NCBI GenBank assembly: GCA_013396995.1
Contig: VWZP01005600.1
Span: 186,001-250,000, forward strand
From: Dicaeum eximium
Lineage: Eukaryota > Chordata > Aves > Passeriformes > Dicaeidae
Length of the DNA stretch: 64,000 nt
Direction of reading: 5' to 3'
Shown: positions 1 through 62,100 of the stretch, piece after piece
Layout of the letters: the number at the start of each line of letters is the position of its first letter
Numbering within the stretch: the first letter of the stretch is position 1
Notes under the pieces: generated by a model
What the model saw: only the letters and a program-made list of their open reading frames with translations
What the model was told of the DNA's origin: nothing
Databases searched by the model: none
Made by a program: the position numbers and the translations under genes

Positions 1-47160
<47,160 letters not shown>

Positions 47161-50100
47161 CTGCGGGGACAAAGGGACAAGGTGAGCCCCGGGCACTCCC
47201 ACCCCGCTGCGCTCAGGCCGCGTTACTGTGCAGACAAAAAGGCTCGGCCCTGCCACTGGCAGCAGCGCTCGGTAAAGGAGGGGACACCCTGGAGAAATGG
47301 GGAGGAGGAGCCCTACCTGCTGTAACACATGTTTTAAGAGCCCTCTAAAAGTCCAGACCTTGAGCTGATAGAAATGACAGTCTGCTGACAGAAGAGCTTT
47401 CCCTTACTTTTCCCACTGTATGTGTGTACACACGAGGGAGAACACCTTCAACAAGCTCGTCAATGCTCAGAGGACTTTTTGTCCTGAGTGTTGCATCATT
47501 CTCCAGAACGTGTCTAAACACAAAGTTTAAATAAATATTTTAATTGATTTAAATGAAGAAATTAATATTTTCCTTCATTGATGGAAATTTTAGAATAACT
47601 ACTGATTTAACACTAAGTTTACTTATATTTTGGTGTCATATCTTACACTTTCTGAAAAACATACTAGAAGAGATATCCCCCCAAAGATGTATGTTTTGAA
47701 TTGACTATGAATATGACATGACTTATTGTATAGCAAGAGCCAAATTAGGAACAAAAATATTAATTAGCTAAGCTGCTTACATGTTCTAACAAATGTCCAT
47801 AGGTGATAGAATACCTCAGCTCCTTTCTCCTGGAAGTAAATGAGTCTCAGGAGGCATTACTGAATTCAGTATCTTACTGAATATTCATTATGGAAAAAGG
47901 TAAGAAAACCAAACTGCAGCCTTGGTATGTACAACCAAATCCATCAACACCCAATCCACACAAGCAAGAATATTTGTCTGTGGGGTGACAGAAGAGTTGA
48001 GGCTTGCAGCCAACCTCTCACAGCACCTCTTCGTGAGTCTGAGCAGGAGGAGAAGGCTGTGTTGCCTGATAATAGGTGTGTGCTTTTATAAACCTGTTCA
48101 GAAAGCCACAGCTCTGAGTTGTCTCTTCCTGCTCCTCCCAGCTACCTTGGCTGTAAGCCAGGTGAAGTCAGAGAGCAGTTTCTCTGACCCCAGACTCATT
48201 CTCAGACAATGCTGCAGGAGCTTCCCATACAACAAAGTGATATCCCTGGAACTCACACAGCTGGTATCACAAGAGGTCAAAGACTATTCAGTTCATGTTA
48301 CACAGAAAGCTGTTGGCAGATAGAAACAAGTCCTACAAGATTTATTTCAAAGTTGTTGTGTATTAAAAAAAAGCCTCTTTCACTTAAATTTAAATTATTT
48401 TGCCACATACATAGCTTTAAAAAAAATCTGTTGATTTTGCAGCATAGGTAATAGATTTTCAAGACGTTTAGTTTATCTCTGTCATTTGTCAGGTTGTTTG
48501 AATGACCAAAATGATAATGATTGAGGGGAGGATCACAGTGTAGGACAAATTATTTGTTTTAAATGAAAAACAAATAGTAATTGTGAGTATACCCACGCAG
48601 TTGGTTTTCTGCTGAGGCACTGACAGGAATTAAATCACTGAAGCAGTTTGCCTTGCAGCGTATGAGCAAAATGAAAACATGAACAGTAGGGAGCTAGCAA
48701 AATCCCTGAAAAGTTTTAAGTGCAGCTGGGGATTAATGGACATGACTTTGCGTTTAGAGAAGAGAGGGAAGGCAGCATCACTGCCACAGACATGGTGTTG
48801 CTAGGAAACACGATGCTACCTCCACAGAGCTTATTTAACTGCAGCCTTCCAAAGACAGACCTGGTGTTTGAATAGCATAAATATCAGAAGGAAGGGAAGG
48901 AACAGCAGTATACCACAATAAGATCCAAGTGCTTGGACAATAATGTCTTCCTTAAAAGATCTATTATGTTAATGATGAATTAGCTTTGAAACAGATTTAA
49001 GTAATGGACAACTAATTAGGTATTTTGCATGGTTATGTCTCTGTACATGCCTATGTGCATATATGGATTTCTGGTTTTGCCTTTCTTCAAGCAAGTATCT
49101 ATATAGCATACTAGTAACCATCTAGTGACAGCATTCTGTTAGACCAACGAGAAAATAGAGCTCCATTATGATGCAGTAATAGTTTTCTTCTAAAAAAGGC
49201 TTATATTTAGGAATTGCACTGACTATCTCTATTTAAATCTTCCTCCTGGTGCATGTGAGCACTGATTATTGCTGATGAACATCTGCACACACAGGATTTC
49301 CGCATATCTCATGGGCTGGGTGGCCATCAAGGGGTTTGGAGAGTGGACAAGGTGACAAAGTGCCAGCCTGAGGAGCCTTCAGAGCCTCAGCCAAGGCTCA
49401 GTGGCACAGCTAGACAGATGGCCCTTGCTGGACAGGCTCACTGCAGGGAGCACACCCAGCACTCGGTGCTTTGGCAGAGCCTGCCTTCATTCTGCAGCCA
49501 CACTCAGCAGTGTGCTGCCTCCTGGCTGGCTGGGGAATTCTCCCAGAGCCAGGCAGCCACACAGGGAAGGGCTATCAGCATCTCATCTCAAGAAGCAATC
49601 CAGCATGGGATGAAGCTCTCAGTCACCACACAGAAAAGGGCCCTTCGTGCTAAGCAGACAGGTTGCTATTCCTGGTGTGTAGAGAAATTCTCCTCATCTT
49701 TTCCATTACAGTATGCTTAATGGAAAATGTCAAGAAGCAAGGTTAAAAAAGAAGAAAGTGCTTGTTTAAAGTGCTAGATTGACAACCTATTTATTCACAG
49801 AACAGGCAGAGTACAGGCAACAGCAGTTTGAGTGTCTCACACTTTTCTAGCAGCTGCTGAAGGTGAAACACTAATGCAGCCTCTCTCCTCTCTATCTCCA
49901 GCTTGTCTGTGGAATTGGAAGTTGGGAACTTTACTACAGGTACATGTGAATTCACAATTAAAACAGAAAGAAAGAGTTCAGAACATTTTCCACTGTTGCA
50001 TCAGGAATCTGTGACAAGCATATGAGAGACATCAGAGTGAGAATCACTATGAAAGCAAAAACCATAATATGGACTGTGCTTGGTTCAAAAATGGAGAGTG

Positions 50101-51837
50101 CTGGATATATTTACAAGAGAATACTCTCAGGTTTGATCTACAGTGAAATTATTCTGAGATTAAATTGTAAGGTGATTAGTTCATTTTTGAACTTGGCAAA
50201 TTAATTTTCAGTATCTAGGCAGTACGTCAAGAATTCTAATCCAATTTTGGATAAATTCTGCACAGAGTTCCTTTTTACTCTGGTATTCCCAAACTTCTGG
50301 TATACAAGTATACATGTCCAGATTCCTACACATATATAGATTTTCCATTGTATAAACTACTTTAAACTCCACTGCAAAAACTTGAAACAAAAATTTTAAG
50401 TAAACTAAAACATAGTGTCTGCCCAACCAATTTGTGGTTTTAGTCAGAATCATCAAAACTCCCACTTATGGTGGGGCAAATCTTTCTGGAAAAAAAGGGA
50501 GGGAAAGGGTAGCCAGGGAAAGAGAAGTTAGAGAAACCTTGCTCTTTTTAAAGTTTCCAAACTGTGATGGAAGAGGTAGCTTCTTAATATAATTAAAAGG
50601 AAAAAAGAGAATAGGAGAGATGAAGGGGAGAAAAACCTAAGTAGTATCTCAGAGCCACTTAGAGAAAAGCATTATGCTTTTAGCCTCTGCTCAGATTTTG
50701 TACATGGAAAACCAGAAGTAAATCAAGAGCTTGTGTCTTTTGAGTCCTTCTGATGCTATGCCATCAGCCATTTATTCTCCAAACAGCATCTCCCAGCAGA
50801 GTGGGTTCCCAGCAGCTCTGCCCACTTAGTGCACATGTGCACAGCCACACTCTGGGATGTGCTAGCTCCTGTTTATCTTTCCACATGACCTCGTTTCACA
50901 CATCCTGATCCAAAGCCTGCTGGCAGCCACTGGAGCCTTTCCAGTGACTTCAGCTGAGGCTGGACCAGGTGGTCCTGTGGGTGAAGAAGCCCTGCAGTGA
51001 AGAGTAGGTTCTACAGCACAGTGTTTCCTCACTCACAGGATGCACACGAGTTTCAAGGGGAACATTTAAATTACATTTCAATCCTCCTCTTTCTCATTAC
51101 AGCTGTTAACTACAGAACCGCAGCAAATAAAAGTAGTCTGGGATATGATGGTACCTAAAGAATTTAGAGAAATGACATAAAAGCAGTAATGACAATAGCC
51201 TGTTTAATTTGGATTTTAGAGGATAATCACTGTTTTCATATTTTCTGTTCATTCCTTCAGTGAGCTGCTGGTATGCCTACAGCTATCTAGCAAATAATAA
51301 ATGAGGTACATAGAATGAGGTACCTAGCAACACTGAAAATAAAATTATGCTTTTTATTTGCTATTGTTATTTTTTAATCCTTCAATTCCAAAGCCTGCAG
51401 GGCTTAGTTAAAGCCAAAGAAAGGGGATACAAATAAAAATGACACAGTGTTATGGCAGGCACACGCACAAGTCATTTTCTACAGAGCAATACTTCAACTG
51501 AAATAAACTCAAACCCCAAACACGGAACGAAACACATGTCAGTGAAATAGAGTGTTGGTTGAGTGAGAGGTGAGGCCCCTGCGAGTGAGTTTCGACAGCT
51601 CCAGAACAGGCTGGAGCCCTGCAGAGGCACCAGCCCAGGGCACTGAAGCAAGGTAGTGACACTGATTGACAAATTGCTGAGAATGAACCCAGGCTCTCAG
51701 TGCAGCACAAAGCCCAGTGCCACTGCCAGTGCCACAGCAGAGCTGCTGCTTTCCAGAGAGGGCTCAGAGACAGCAGGAGCTTCTCTGTGCCACTCAAGTG
51801 TTTGTCACCAGCAGGCTCTGACTGGCTGCCTTGCTGA

Positions 51838-51856
51838 TTTTTTTTTTTTTTTTTTT
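51838..51856. repeat. T19 homopolymer
   Basis: Run of 19 T on the plus strand. It could be the reversed tail of an old retroposon, but the flanking sequence gave no recognisable family. Confidence 0.9.
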
Positions 51857-54800
51857 GAGAAAACATTTTGCTTAAAACTACCCAGCACCATAGATATTTC
51901 TTTAAGCTACACATCAAACAAAGAAATAAAGAATAAATATGTACTTGCAGATGAATATGTGCTGTGCAGATGAATACATGCCTGAGTTGGAACTACAGAC
52001 TGGCTCAGCTACAATTGTTTGTATTGAACAGGCTGAAAAAAGGCAAAAAAGCATGTTTCAAGAACCCTGAAATCCTCCACTCCACCACCTCCTGTGCAGA
52101 CAAACAATTAGGAATTTTAAGTAAGATTTCTTAAATTGCCTGGGATATGTATGTCATAACCAAATTATCTAACCTGCAATTCCAGTCTTTTACACATAAG
52201 GGCAGGAACTCAGGGAACATCCAACTCTCCAAACAAAACAGAGAAATAGGAGAAAAATAAAGCGTGACTGTTTAGAAGAGAAGTAAAGATCACACAAAAG
52301 GGAACTGCTGGTATGAAAAAGTAAGTCTCAAGTAAAGTCACTTGCATCTTTCTGAAAAAAAAGAACAAAAAAAGACACTGAGACATACACACAAACAAAA
52401 GAGAGTGACACTCATATTGCAACAGAGGTCACAAAAATTTTAGACTGAAGAAAACCCCAGGGATGCAAGAGCTTCATGCCTTGTTAACAAGGGATTGCCC
52501 CCAGAACATTCCATGTTATCCAACTTCATGTTCAGTGACTCAAGCAGAGGGGCTCCTTTGACTTGGGGGAGACACCCTCGAGGTCTCCCTCTTGTACACA
52601 GAGTTCTCTGTCACCAGCTTTTGGTGTCACCCCCTCCAAGCTGCCAACAGCTGGGCAAGGAAGAGAGGGGGTCAGTTTGTGCTACACTGTCCTGAGACTT
52701 GAGGAAACCAAACAGATCGATAATTAAATGTCCACATCTGCTCAGACTGATGAGGAGAGCTCCAGCTGAGCCCAGAATTTGGGCTCCTTATACACAGAGA
52801 AGACAGTTTCCAGAAGGAAGGGAGGCTGCTCTATGGGAAGGCCAGTCATCAGACTGAGGAGCCTCTGCAATGCTGAAGCCCAAGGGCTCTGTGAGTGCCA
52901 GACAGGGCTCTCTCTGCAGCCCAAAATTGGTACTGTGAGCACAAGGACACCTCGCCTCCTGCACAGAACCCAACACCCCATGGCTTTACCAGGATCAGGG
53001 GATGAGTTTCAATTCAGCACCAGCACAAGCAAAGAAGTTATGTGAAATATAAGTTAAGTAGAGCCACACAGTTTCTTCCAGAGGCCAAGCAGGTTACTTG
53101 CTGAAATTTTGAGCAGGAGCTAAAATTTGACCCTACCAGCACATTTGAGTTACACAGTGTATTCTTTTCAAACAAGACTCATATCCAACTCCTATTCATA
53201 TACCCAATAAAAAGATATATAAAAGATGCAGTAAAAATTTGTATTTAAGATAGCTGGGTCTTTCAAATTAATCTTACTGTAACAAAATCCATTTAGAATA
53301 TAATTCCAGGTGAAATTGCATTCATAAAACTACTACCAAAACCATAATCTTTTATTTTATTAATGCTTCTGATATCACATACAAGCACTGGCATCATCCT
53401 TCGTAATATGTAATATCCTTTCTGAGAAAGAAGCCTTCTCAAGCTGAATTTATCTCTAAAATAACGTCTATTTAAATAGTTTTGTGCCAGCATAATGATA
53501 AAGTGACCTATCAGACAGGATGTGTAAATTCAGCCAATTGAAGGGCAACAAGCAAAACACTGACTTCATGTTTGAAAGAATATCAAACCTAATTACAATG
53601 TAATCTAGACTTAATGCAATTTAGGATTTTTGTGGGAAGACATTCTCAGTTCAGTCATTAGCTTCAAAATACTTTTTTCACTTCACAAATCCTCCACATA
53701 TTGCACAGAGGAGGAATGAATTCCTTTCCTCCTTAGATAAGAACCCCCACACAAGATAAAAAATAAAATTCACGTGTTACACACTTTTTCTCCAAATGCT
53801 AATTGCATTTCTTTGACCATAACTCTTTTAACACACAAAAAATGTTACCAAATTGAGGAGTTCAAGTCAATCAAAATGCCCAGTAAGCCAAGTTAGCATT
53901 TAGAGTGACGAAACAGAACTGCTCCCCTTCTGTCAGCGCTACTTAATAGGAGTTTTCATCAGTATTTCAAATTCAGTTTGAATTCAGTAATGTGCGGGAA
54001 TGGGATTTCTGCACACACACGGACACACAAGTAGGGAGCTGCAGTGAGAACAAGCAGATGTTATAAACTGCTTAAGCAGCTCAATACACTGCAGAAGATG
54101 CACAGCACTGAGAGGTAACAGCCTTTAGGGGGGCTGTAGGGAGTCTGCCCTAAAATCTACGGGCCTGAGTCTGGTGTCTGACTCAAAACCACCCTACTTT
54201 GAAGGAGAGGCTTGGCCAGTTGACCTGCTGACATCCCTTCTACACTGAATTATCTATGATCCCTTTGGTTTTAGAGCTTTATATTTCATAATTCTCGGGG
54301 CAGGGAATCCCAGTTTTCTCAGGCATTATTAAAATATAATTGCTTGCTATTCATTAGATATTAATGCCTGCATAGAATTTATAATTTAGCAATTAACTTT
54401 CAGGTATGCAAATGCTGATCCTGTGTAAGTGCACAGGTTATCTCTAACAGAAGAATAAATATGGGCCTTAACAGAAGTAGGCAGTTTCCTCTATTACTGT
54501 GTGGCGGATTAGTACGTTCTGTCCCTTAAATTTGGTATAGAACTTTGGAATCCCTTCAGGATGAAAAGCAATATTTAGACCTGTGCATTATATTTTGCAG
54601 CTGATCTTCTTAAAGTATTAATCAGATTCCATTAAATGGCTGCACACTGCATGGGTTTGGATTTCAGAGTTCCAATATTCCAATTGTCCAAAAGAAAAAC
54701 CCAAATAAAGTGCCAGAGAAAGAAACAGAAGTTTTTATGAAGTATTATGGAATAGTTTGGAATGAAAAATAGTAGCAATGCACTAAATGCTTTATGACTT

Positions 54801-56058
54801 CTGGCTTGCAGCAATCCTAAATCTTCATGACATTAAAATATGATTACTAGTGGCCAAAAACAATGGGTATTTGAATATTAAAATAAATATATCTCACATG
54901 TTTGTTAAGGCTAGAATTTATGGAGTTTGAATATACACAAATATAAAATATGAAATAATGCTCATGACCTAGGAGCAGTATTCCACCACATGGGCAATGT
55001 ATGCAAAGCAAATTAAAATAGATAAGCAATGTATTCTGCGTTATGTGAGTACTTGTGTATGCTGAGTTGTTTGGCAGATATAGGATAGAGGATGAATAAT
55101 TCAGTACGTAAAATATACTTTATAAACATCCCTTTAATTCCAAAGTGCAAGGCACCATTCTGCATCCCTTGTCAATATACATAAGCCTCACGACTATCAT
55201 GCCATTTTCCAATTTTTTTATCTACCAACTGCACAAATAACTAATAAAAGCTACAGAACTAAAAATGTGGTGTTCACAAATTAACTGGTTTAAGTTCTGT
55301 ATGCACAAAACAGTTCTCTTTTTGTTCCTTTTTTATCTGTTTACGTGGCAAAGGAAGAAATCTCCTAATCCTTCAGATTAAGCCAGTTGCTTTGATATTT
55401 AAACACTAAATAAATCTGTGAAAATGATTTTGATCTACAAGGGAGATCATCTTCTCCATCTCACCCCCAAGAAACCCAAGAGTATTTAATCTGCACTTGG
55501 AAGAAATTTGGAAGACAAATGAGCTCTTTAAGCTCTGCTTGCTTTACATTAAACATATTTACTACCAGGCAACTGATGGCTCTGCTCCTCCCCTGCCCTC
55601 ACTGAAGTGTCCTTAATTCTCTGGAACGAATACTTAAGTCTTTCTGCTGCTGGGCAGAGCATTTATTTTCCATTTCTCTGTAGAAACCATCAGAAGCACC
55701 AATGAGACTTTAAACTTGATTGCCTTGCATCTCTATTTGACAGTTTTTAAGCCATGTTGGGGCAGGCAGGTTGTCACTTCTTCCACTGGGACTGTTTTCC
55801 AGGAGCACTTAGGAAGAGAAACACAAGGTAAGGGAGTGAGAGATGAAGCCAAGAAATCTGGAGACCACTCTGCCTCAGCTGCAATAGGATTGTGTGACCA
55901 GGACAATCAGTATATTGAATTTAAAAATTCCGTTCACTTATTCACATCAAGCAAAAAAAGTGCAGAGCTATGTGTTGTTAGGATATTTGCTTTAGTTTAG
56001 AAAAATCCAACAAAACAAGGAAAAGCAGAAACAAAGATCAGTTAAAAGGAATTTCCAA

Positions 56059-56059
56059 T

Positions 56060-56110
<51 letters not shown>

Positions 56111-56119
56111 AAATAATAA
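56059..56119. repeat. AAT/GATAAT microsatellite
   Basis: AATAATAATAATAATGATAA continues as interspersed GATAAT units and then AAT and AAAT units over about 60 bp. Simple repeat in the large 5' intron. Confidence 0.95.
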
Positions 56120-59100
56120 AGAAAATCCATGGTCTGTGCAAGGCACATCTAAAAGACCATTTGCTACAGTTTTGTGTAATTAACTCTTTCTTTGCAATGC
56201 TGAAAATATGTGAGTAGCTCATAGTATCTCTAAACATAACAAACAGATGTCAAAGAAATTTTTCTTTTCTATCCAGGTCATTACTTTCTGTGCTCCCTGC
56301 CTGGAAAAGAGGAAGCTCCTCCTTCTTCCTCCTGAATTTCTTCACTTGGGATCTCACTGAGCCGCCCATAAATCTTACCATTTCTGTGTAAGCCTCAAAC
56401 TATGACACTTTCCTTAGAAAAGTAATACATACCAGGGGAAAGATTCCAGAATATGAGACTGCCCTGAAGGCCAGATTCTCAGATATTCTTCAAATAAAAT
56501 CATAATTTAGGTTACCCCACTCTGCCTGTTTCTCATAATTTCACTGGGGTATGGTGCCATTGTCCATTGCTTAAATCTCAACTCCCAGCACATTTCAAGA
56601 AGCATGTTAGAACTGTATTAATTAGGCTTTCCTTTAGCTAATGCCCATTTGTTCTGAGCTGTGAACCTGAGCAGTGTGCAGCCTTTCCCACGGCTCAGCA
56701 CCAAGACAATCCTGCCTGGGCTGCAGAGGGTTTCCAGCAGGTTCCACTTGTGTGCCACGAGCAGCTGCCAAGGGAACACCTTGGAACACCAGAATGTTCC
56801 TCAGGTCTGGTGCAGTTTGACTCTGTGAGATCAATCAAGCAAAGGGAACCTGGGGACAGCGCTGGCTTTCAGGGTAAACACGTATGTGGGAATATGCTTA
56901 ATCAGGCACAGTGCATTTCTAATTTACTCTAATAACTGCTGTAAGCACTCAGGAAGTTTCTACAAAAATCCTTTTTAACGGTGTCACTCACTGGAAAAGC
57001 TCTCCTGCAGTTTAGTGACACAGCCTTGCTCCTCAAGGTACAAATCCGTCCACACAAGACTTTTATGTGGGTCCTCCAGCACGCTCACCTCCTTCTCACT
57101 CTGAAGGAAACCCCTTACTAATTGTAATCATTTCCTAGGCTGGGCTGAAGTTACCTAATTCAAGTAAGGGATCAGTAGCAGTAGCCCTGTGGAAGCTCAT
57201 CTTTAATAAACCTATAATCTTTTGTCACAGGACAAAAATTCAGAAGCAATACTGATGAGAACTGACATTTTCCTTTTCACTTCACTGTCACTGGTTCATT
57301 TTTGAGTGACATCCCTCCTCATATATCATTACGTTTTTATCTCAAGCATTAAAATACAGAAAATAAATAAGGTCTGGGGACATATTCTGCAAATAACTTT
57401 ACTAAATCTCCCATTTAGTATCAATAGGAATGCTCACTTCAGAAATCAGAAACATTATATACAACTTGCTAGGAATTTTTAAAACTGCAGTGTATAATCT
57501 CAGAATTTCTGACAAAAATCCTTAATAAGTAGGGGAAACTGTAACTATAAAAGTTTAGTAAATAGATGCAGTATTCAATGGAAGACACACATGTGAATTC
57601 CCCCCCGTTCTGCTGAATAAATATTTCCCTTTACAAAGCATCTCGTACTTTAAAATTTTCATGCAGTAAATGCTTTTAAATTAGTTAATGAGGATCTTAG
57701 GAATTTCATGGTAACTAGAAACACAAATACTGGTCAAAGATGACAGATTTTACTTAGCATATTCTTTGTGTATGGAAGATTGAAAGATTAAAAGGAATGG
57801 GGATATAATTAGATTGTAATAAGCATTGTCTTAATTGTATTTAAAAAAAAAAAAAGTGGAATGGAAATATTAACAATTTTAGGAGACATTTCAGTGTATC
57901 CAAAAAGTCTGCTGAGTGATATTTCATTGCTAATTAACCCTTTTGATAAAGTATATGAACTACTGCTTGTAATTAAGGGTGGGTCTGAGTGATTTATATT
58001 CACCTTTTTACTCAGCATACAAGCAATCAAAGTTGTTATGGAATATACAACAAAAGATTCCAATGAAAAATCAGCCAGTGTCCATTCAGCCTTCACAAAC
58101 AGGGTGACCTTGACTTTGATACCCTGTTCTCTAAATATGGCAGGCTTTCTCCATTCCAAATCAATATTTCTGACTTATTTTGGAAAAAGGAACGTTTCAA
58201 ACATTCACAGGACACACTGAAGATACATATGGATTGGTTTCATGATAAAGAATCAATTAATAATGATTCAAGGGAGACAGTAACAAAAAAGCAGTTTTAC
58301 CCCTATTCCAAAGCCAATACAAAGATGAATTGTATCTAAAAATCTGTGTCACTCTCCTCCCCCCACCCTGATTCAGCTATTAGCAATGCCACATGGGAGC
58401 AACGTTAACCTTCATTTCAGAATCCTAACAAACTCCTATGCAGTGATTTTCTCTCTTAAATCTAAAGCATCTTTTCAATTGTTTTTGAAACAAGAAAAAG
58501 CACATTGCTACTGCATTTCCTGTACTGTTTCAAAACTACTCTTAAAAAAAAAAAGTAAGGATTAATCAGAATCTGCAAACACTTTAACAAATTCATTCAG
58601 TTTTCAACAACAAATAATGATTCATGGCTTCCTGCTTACAGCAATACCTTCATGATCCAAATGAAAGGGATTCTACAATTTAAAAATAAAATACAGAAGG
58701 GGAAGAGAAACACTCTTTTTTTATAGAACTACTTCATTCTGAGCACACTGTCTTCCATTGTAGGACTGAATGCTATAATGCTAATTCCCCTCAGTTTGAG
58801 AGATAAGTGATCTGTAACCCAGCATAAACACACTTTGCCTTGCTTTATGAAATGGAAAGCAGTCAGATCAGTTTATATTTAAACTGTGCTGAAAGGTGGA
58901 TGGCAACATGCTACATTAGGGACTGAGTTCTACTCTCTGGAATTCCCAGTGGTTTAAACAAAAAGTCAGTTCTCTCATCTGTACTAATGTGTCTCTGTTT
59001 TTAGGAGAATCAGCATCTTCTGGGACATTTAAGGGTTTGTATTAGTACATCCTGAATTTACAAAAATAGCTTCAGTGCTATTCTTGAGGAGCTCCTTCCA

Positions 59101-62100
59101 CAAGAAACTCAGCAATGCTTTTTGATTCCTAACAATTGGAAAATCACAGTATTTGAAGCAGCACCACTTTTGAAATCAATAAACCACCATGATATAGGCA
59201 AAAAATGCTATTCCTAAACAGAGTTTTTTTGTTGTTGTTTATTTGTGCTTTTGGATAATTGTCCTCTTAGTATTGCTTCTAACCTAAAATCACAACCTAG
59301 CAACCTAGTAATATTTTCCACTACAAACCGATTTAGTTTTTAATTAAAAAGAATGGTTTTAATCACAATTACACCCTTATATTTACTTCTTAGGCACAAA
59401 AGTTATTATCCCTACTAATTCTCTTCAGAACAGGGACTGCACCTTGATGCATTGTGGTTCTCTAGCTCAGCTGTTCAATGCTATGAAAAATATTTGAAGG
59501 AAAATTAAAACATAAATGGTATAGATGAATTATGACTCTTACTTGTTTTTCAAAGTCTTGAATAACTTTAATCTTCCAACATCTACCTAAAAAAATACTC
59601 ATCTGAAATTTTATAATTAAACAGAGAAGAAATTCATCTTTATATGGGTTCATGGAAAAATATACTGAAATGTTAGAAGTGTTTATACTTTTCAAATACA
59701 TGAACAATTAACTATTAGCTCATGTAGTTCAGTCTACCCTAATCAAGCCAGAACATTTAAAAAGAAATATCTAAATATTTTCTTGCAGCTATTTTGACGG
59801 TGTCTTGTTTTACAACATTTTAAAAGCAGGCCACAGTCTATTGATGCTGAGTTTGATCAACCTGATTTGCACTGGACTGTTAAAAACAGTAACTAGAAAG
59901 TAAAAATATAGTGGGATTAGGAAAAAAGCAATAAACTTAGATGGTTGTTTGTCAAAATCATGGCTCCCTAGTTGCAGAATGCAGGACACCCATGGCCTTT
60001 GAAGAGGCACTGTGGAACAGAGGAAGGGCAAGTGAGGAGGGCAGGATTGGGGGCTGCTTTGCAAACCATGTTTGAGAGAACCCAGAAGACTGTTTGACAC
60101 CTGAACATCTGGGGCTCACTGTCCAGCTCCCAAAAACCAGAGAGCCACCACAAGAAATCACCCCAGATGTCAGACACCACTCATGGGCCACACAACTGGC
60201 TGATCACAGTAAGGCAGGAGCAAAAATATCTTTTAAGTGTAGTAGAGTGAGAGGGAGAAAAGCTTTATCTGGATAAGCAGACAGCCATGTCTCCCCTGCC
60301 TAAATTTTCATTAAGGATAATGTTTTGATCCGTGTCACAGCAAATCCTTTGTGAAAGCAAACTTGCTACTTCTCCGTGAAAACTGCTTAACTGTTGAAGA
60401 GAGGTACTTTTTTTGAGTGAAATATTTAAGTGTGCAGTGCTCAGGGTCAGCTCTCAGAGTTGAAAATCCTCAGGGAACAGCTGGGCCATGAATCCTTTCT
60501 GCTCTAATCGTGTTAGTGAATGAAGAGGAGATGACGACAACCACAGCAACTTTAATATATCATGTCCTGCTTTTCCTTTGGCTTTCAGCAGCATGGCTCT
60601 GAACTGCTGATTAATGAGACACCAGCACTGCTTTGTATCCATCTCTCCCAGCATGGATGTGTTTTGAAGACAACTGACAGCCTGAGATGGACAGTAATAT
60701 GTCAATCAACACCACATCACTGGAAACATGACAGTAGAATGTGCTGGAAATTGTAGAAATCTACTCAGTTGGTCACAATTTCTTGGCAGCTATAAATCAG
60801 GTAATAGCAACCTCAGGATTATTCCAATTATTTTCACTTTCAACATGAAGAGATGAACATGGACTAAAACATCAGACACAAATGCCTTTAAGAATACTCA
60901 AGTTTGTATTCAGCTCTTACATTTCAGTAACCCAAATTATGTTTGCAATTTCTTTGAGCAAATGAGATATATAATAGTATATGATGATTTCTGTTGGACA
61001 GCAAACTTTGCTTCTTTTTATATGTATAGAAAAGCTATATGTAAAATGAAATAGGCTGAGGCTACACACAGGAATAATCTCCAGAAGCATCATTATCCTA
61101 TTGAACATTTCATAAGCAGGTCAGAACAGGGCTGGAAAGAAAGAAGGAACAAGAGAAAAGAGCTGGATAACATAAATTTTCTAAAAACTTTCTTCAATAA
61201 GAATGGCTCATGATACCTCGTAACTTGTACTCTGAACAAGTCCCCATATTCATTCCTTAAGATCTGTTAAAAAACTGTCTAAGTAAGGGTTTTTAGTGAA
61301 AGAAGGATGTATCAATATTCAGCATCAGTGTGTATTCATCCTCAGTGAGTAGTTACTGCACAAGAGAGAGCTGACAGCTTAAAGAGAAGGCTTTCAATAG
61401 TTTCATTTTTCCCCGAAGCCCTAAATAGATCACACAGCAAAATCCTGAACTGACACCTCAGAGGTTCTACAGAGACCATTTTTTCCTTTTTATTTCTGAC
61501 ATTAATATTTTTAATACAACATTAAACTAAGAAAATATTGAGTAGAGAATTTCAAAGGCATCAAATATCTCAGGAAGACAAGTCTCTAACTTATAATGCA
61601 TCCTACTGTTAATTTGATACCAAATTGGCAAGAAGCTGGGAAAAAACCCAAACAACCCCTTGCAAAGCTTTGCATCTGAAATATTGTTCCACTGAGTTTG
61701 CAGCAGTCATTTGGCTTTATTTGCATCTTCAAGCATGAAAGATTAAGTGAAACTGATACTGAAGATGCAAGAATGATACCTTGAGAATGGGTAAGCAAGA
61801 ATGCAATGATCAAGAAAAAGGTATCTTTAACAGGAATATGAACAGCAGGTCTCAAAAGGATGGACAGGTAATGTTCTCTTTTGTATTTCCTTCTTAGCAA
61901 GTATAAATATTATATATATGTACGTATAAATATTATATACATGTCTATTCCTCAGGGTCCAGCTCTGCCTTTCTGTCTCTGTGCAATCCATGCCATTGAC
62001 CTCTCACAAGCATTCCCATGTCTTTGTGTTTTGATTCCAGCAACACTGTGTAATTCACTCACTTGCTGAAGCTCTGCTTGACACCACAGGGTACAAAATA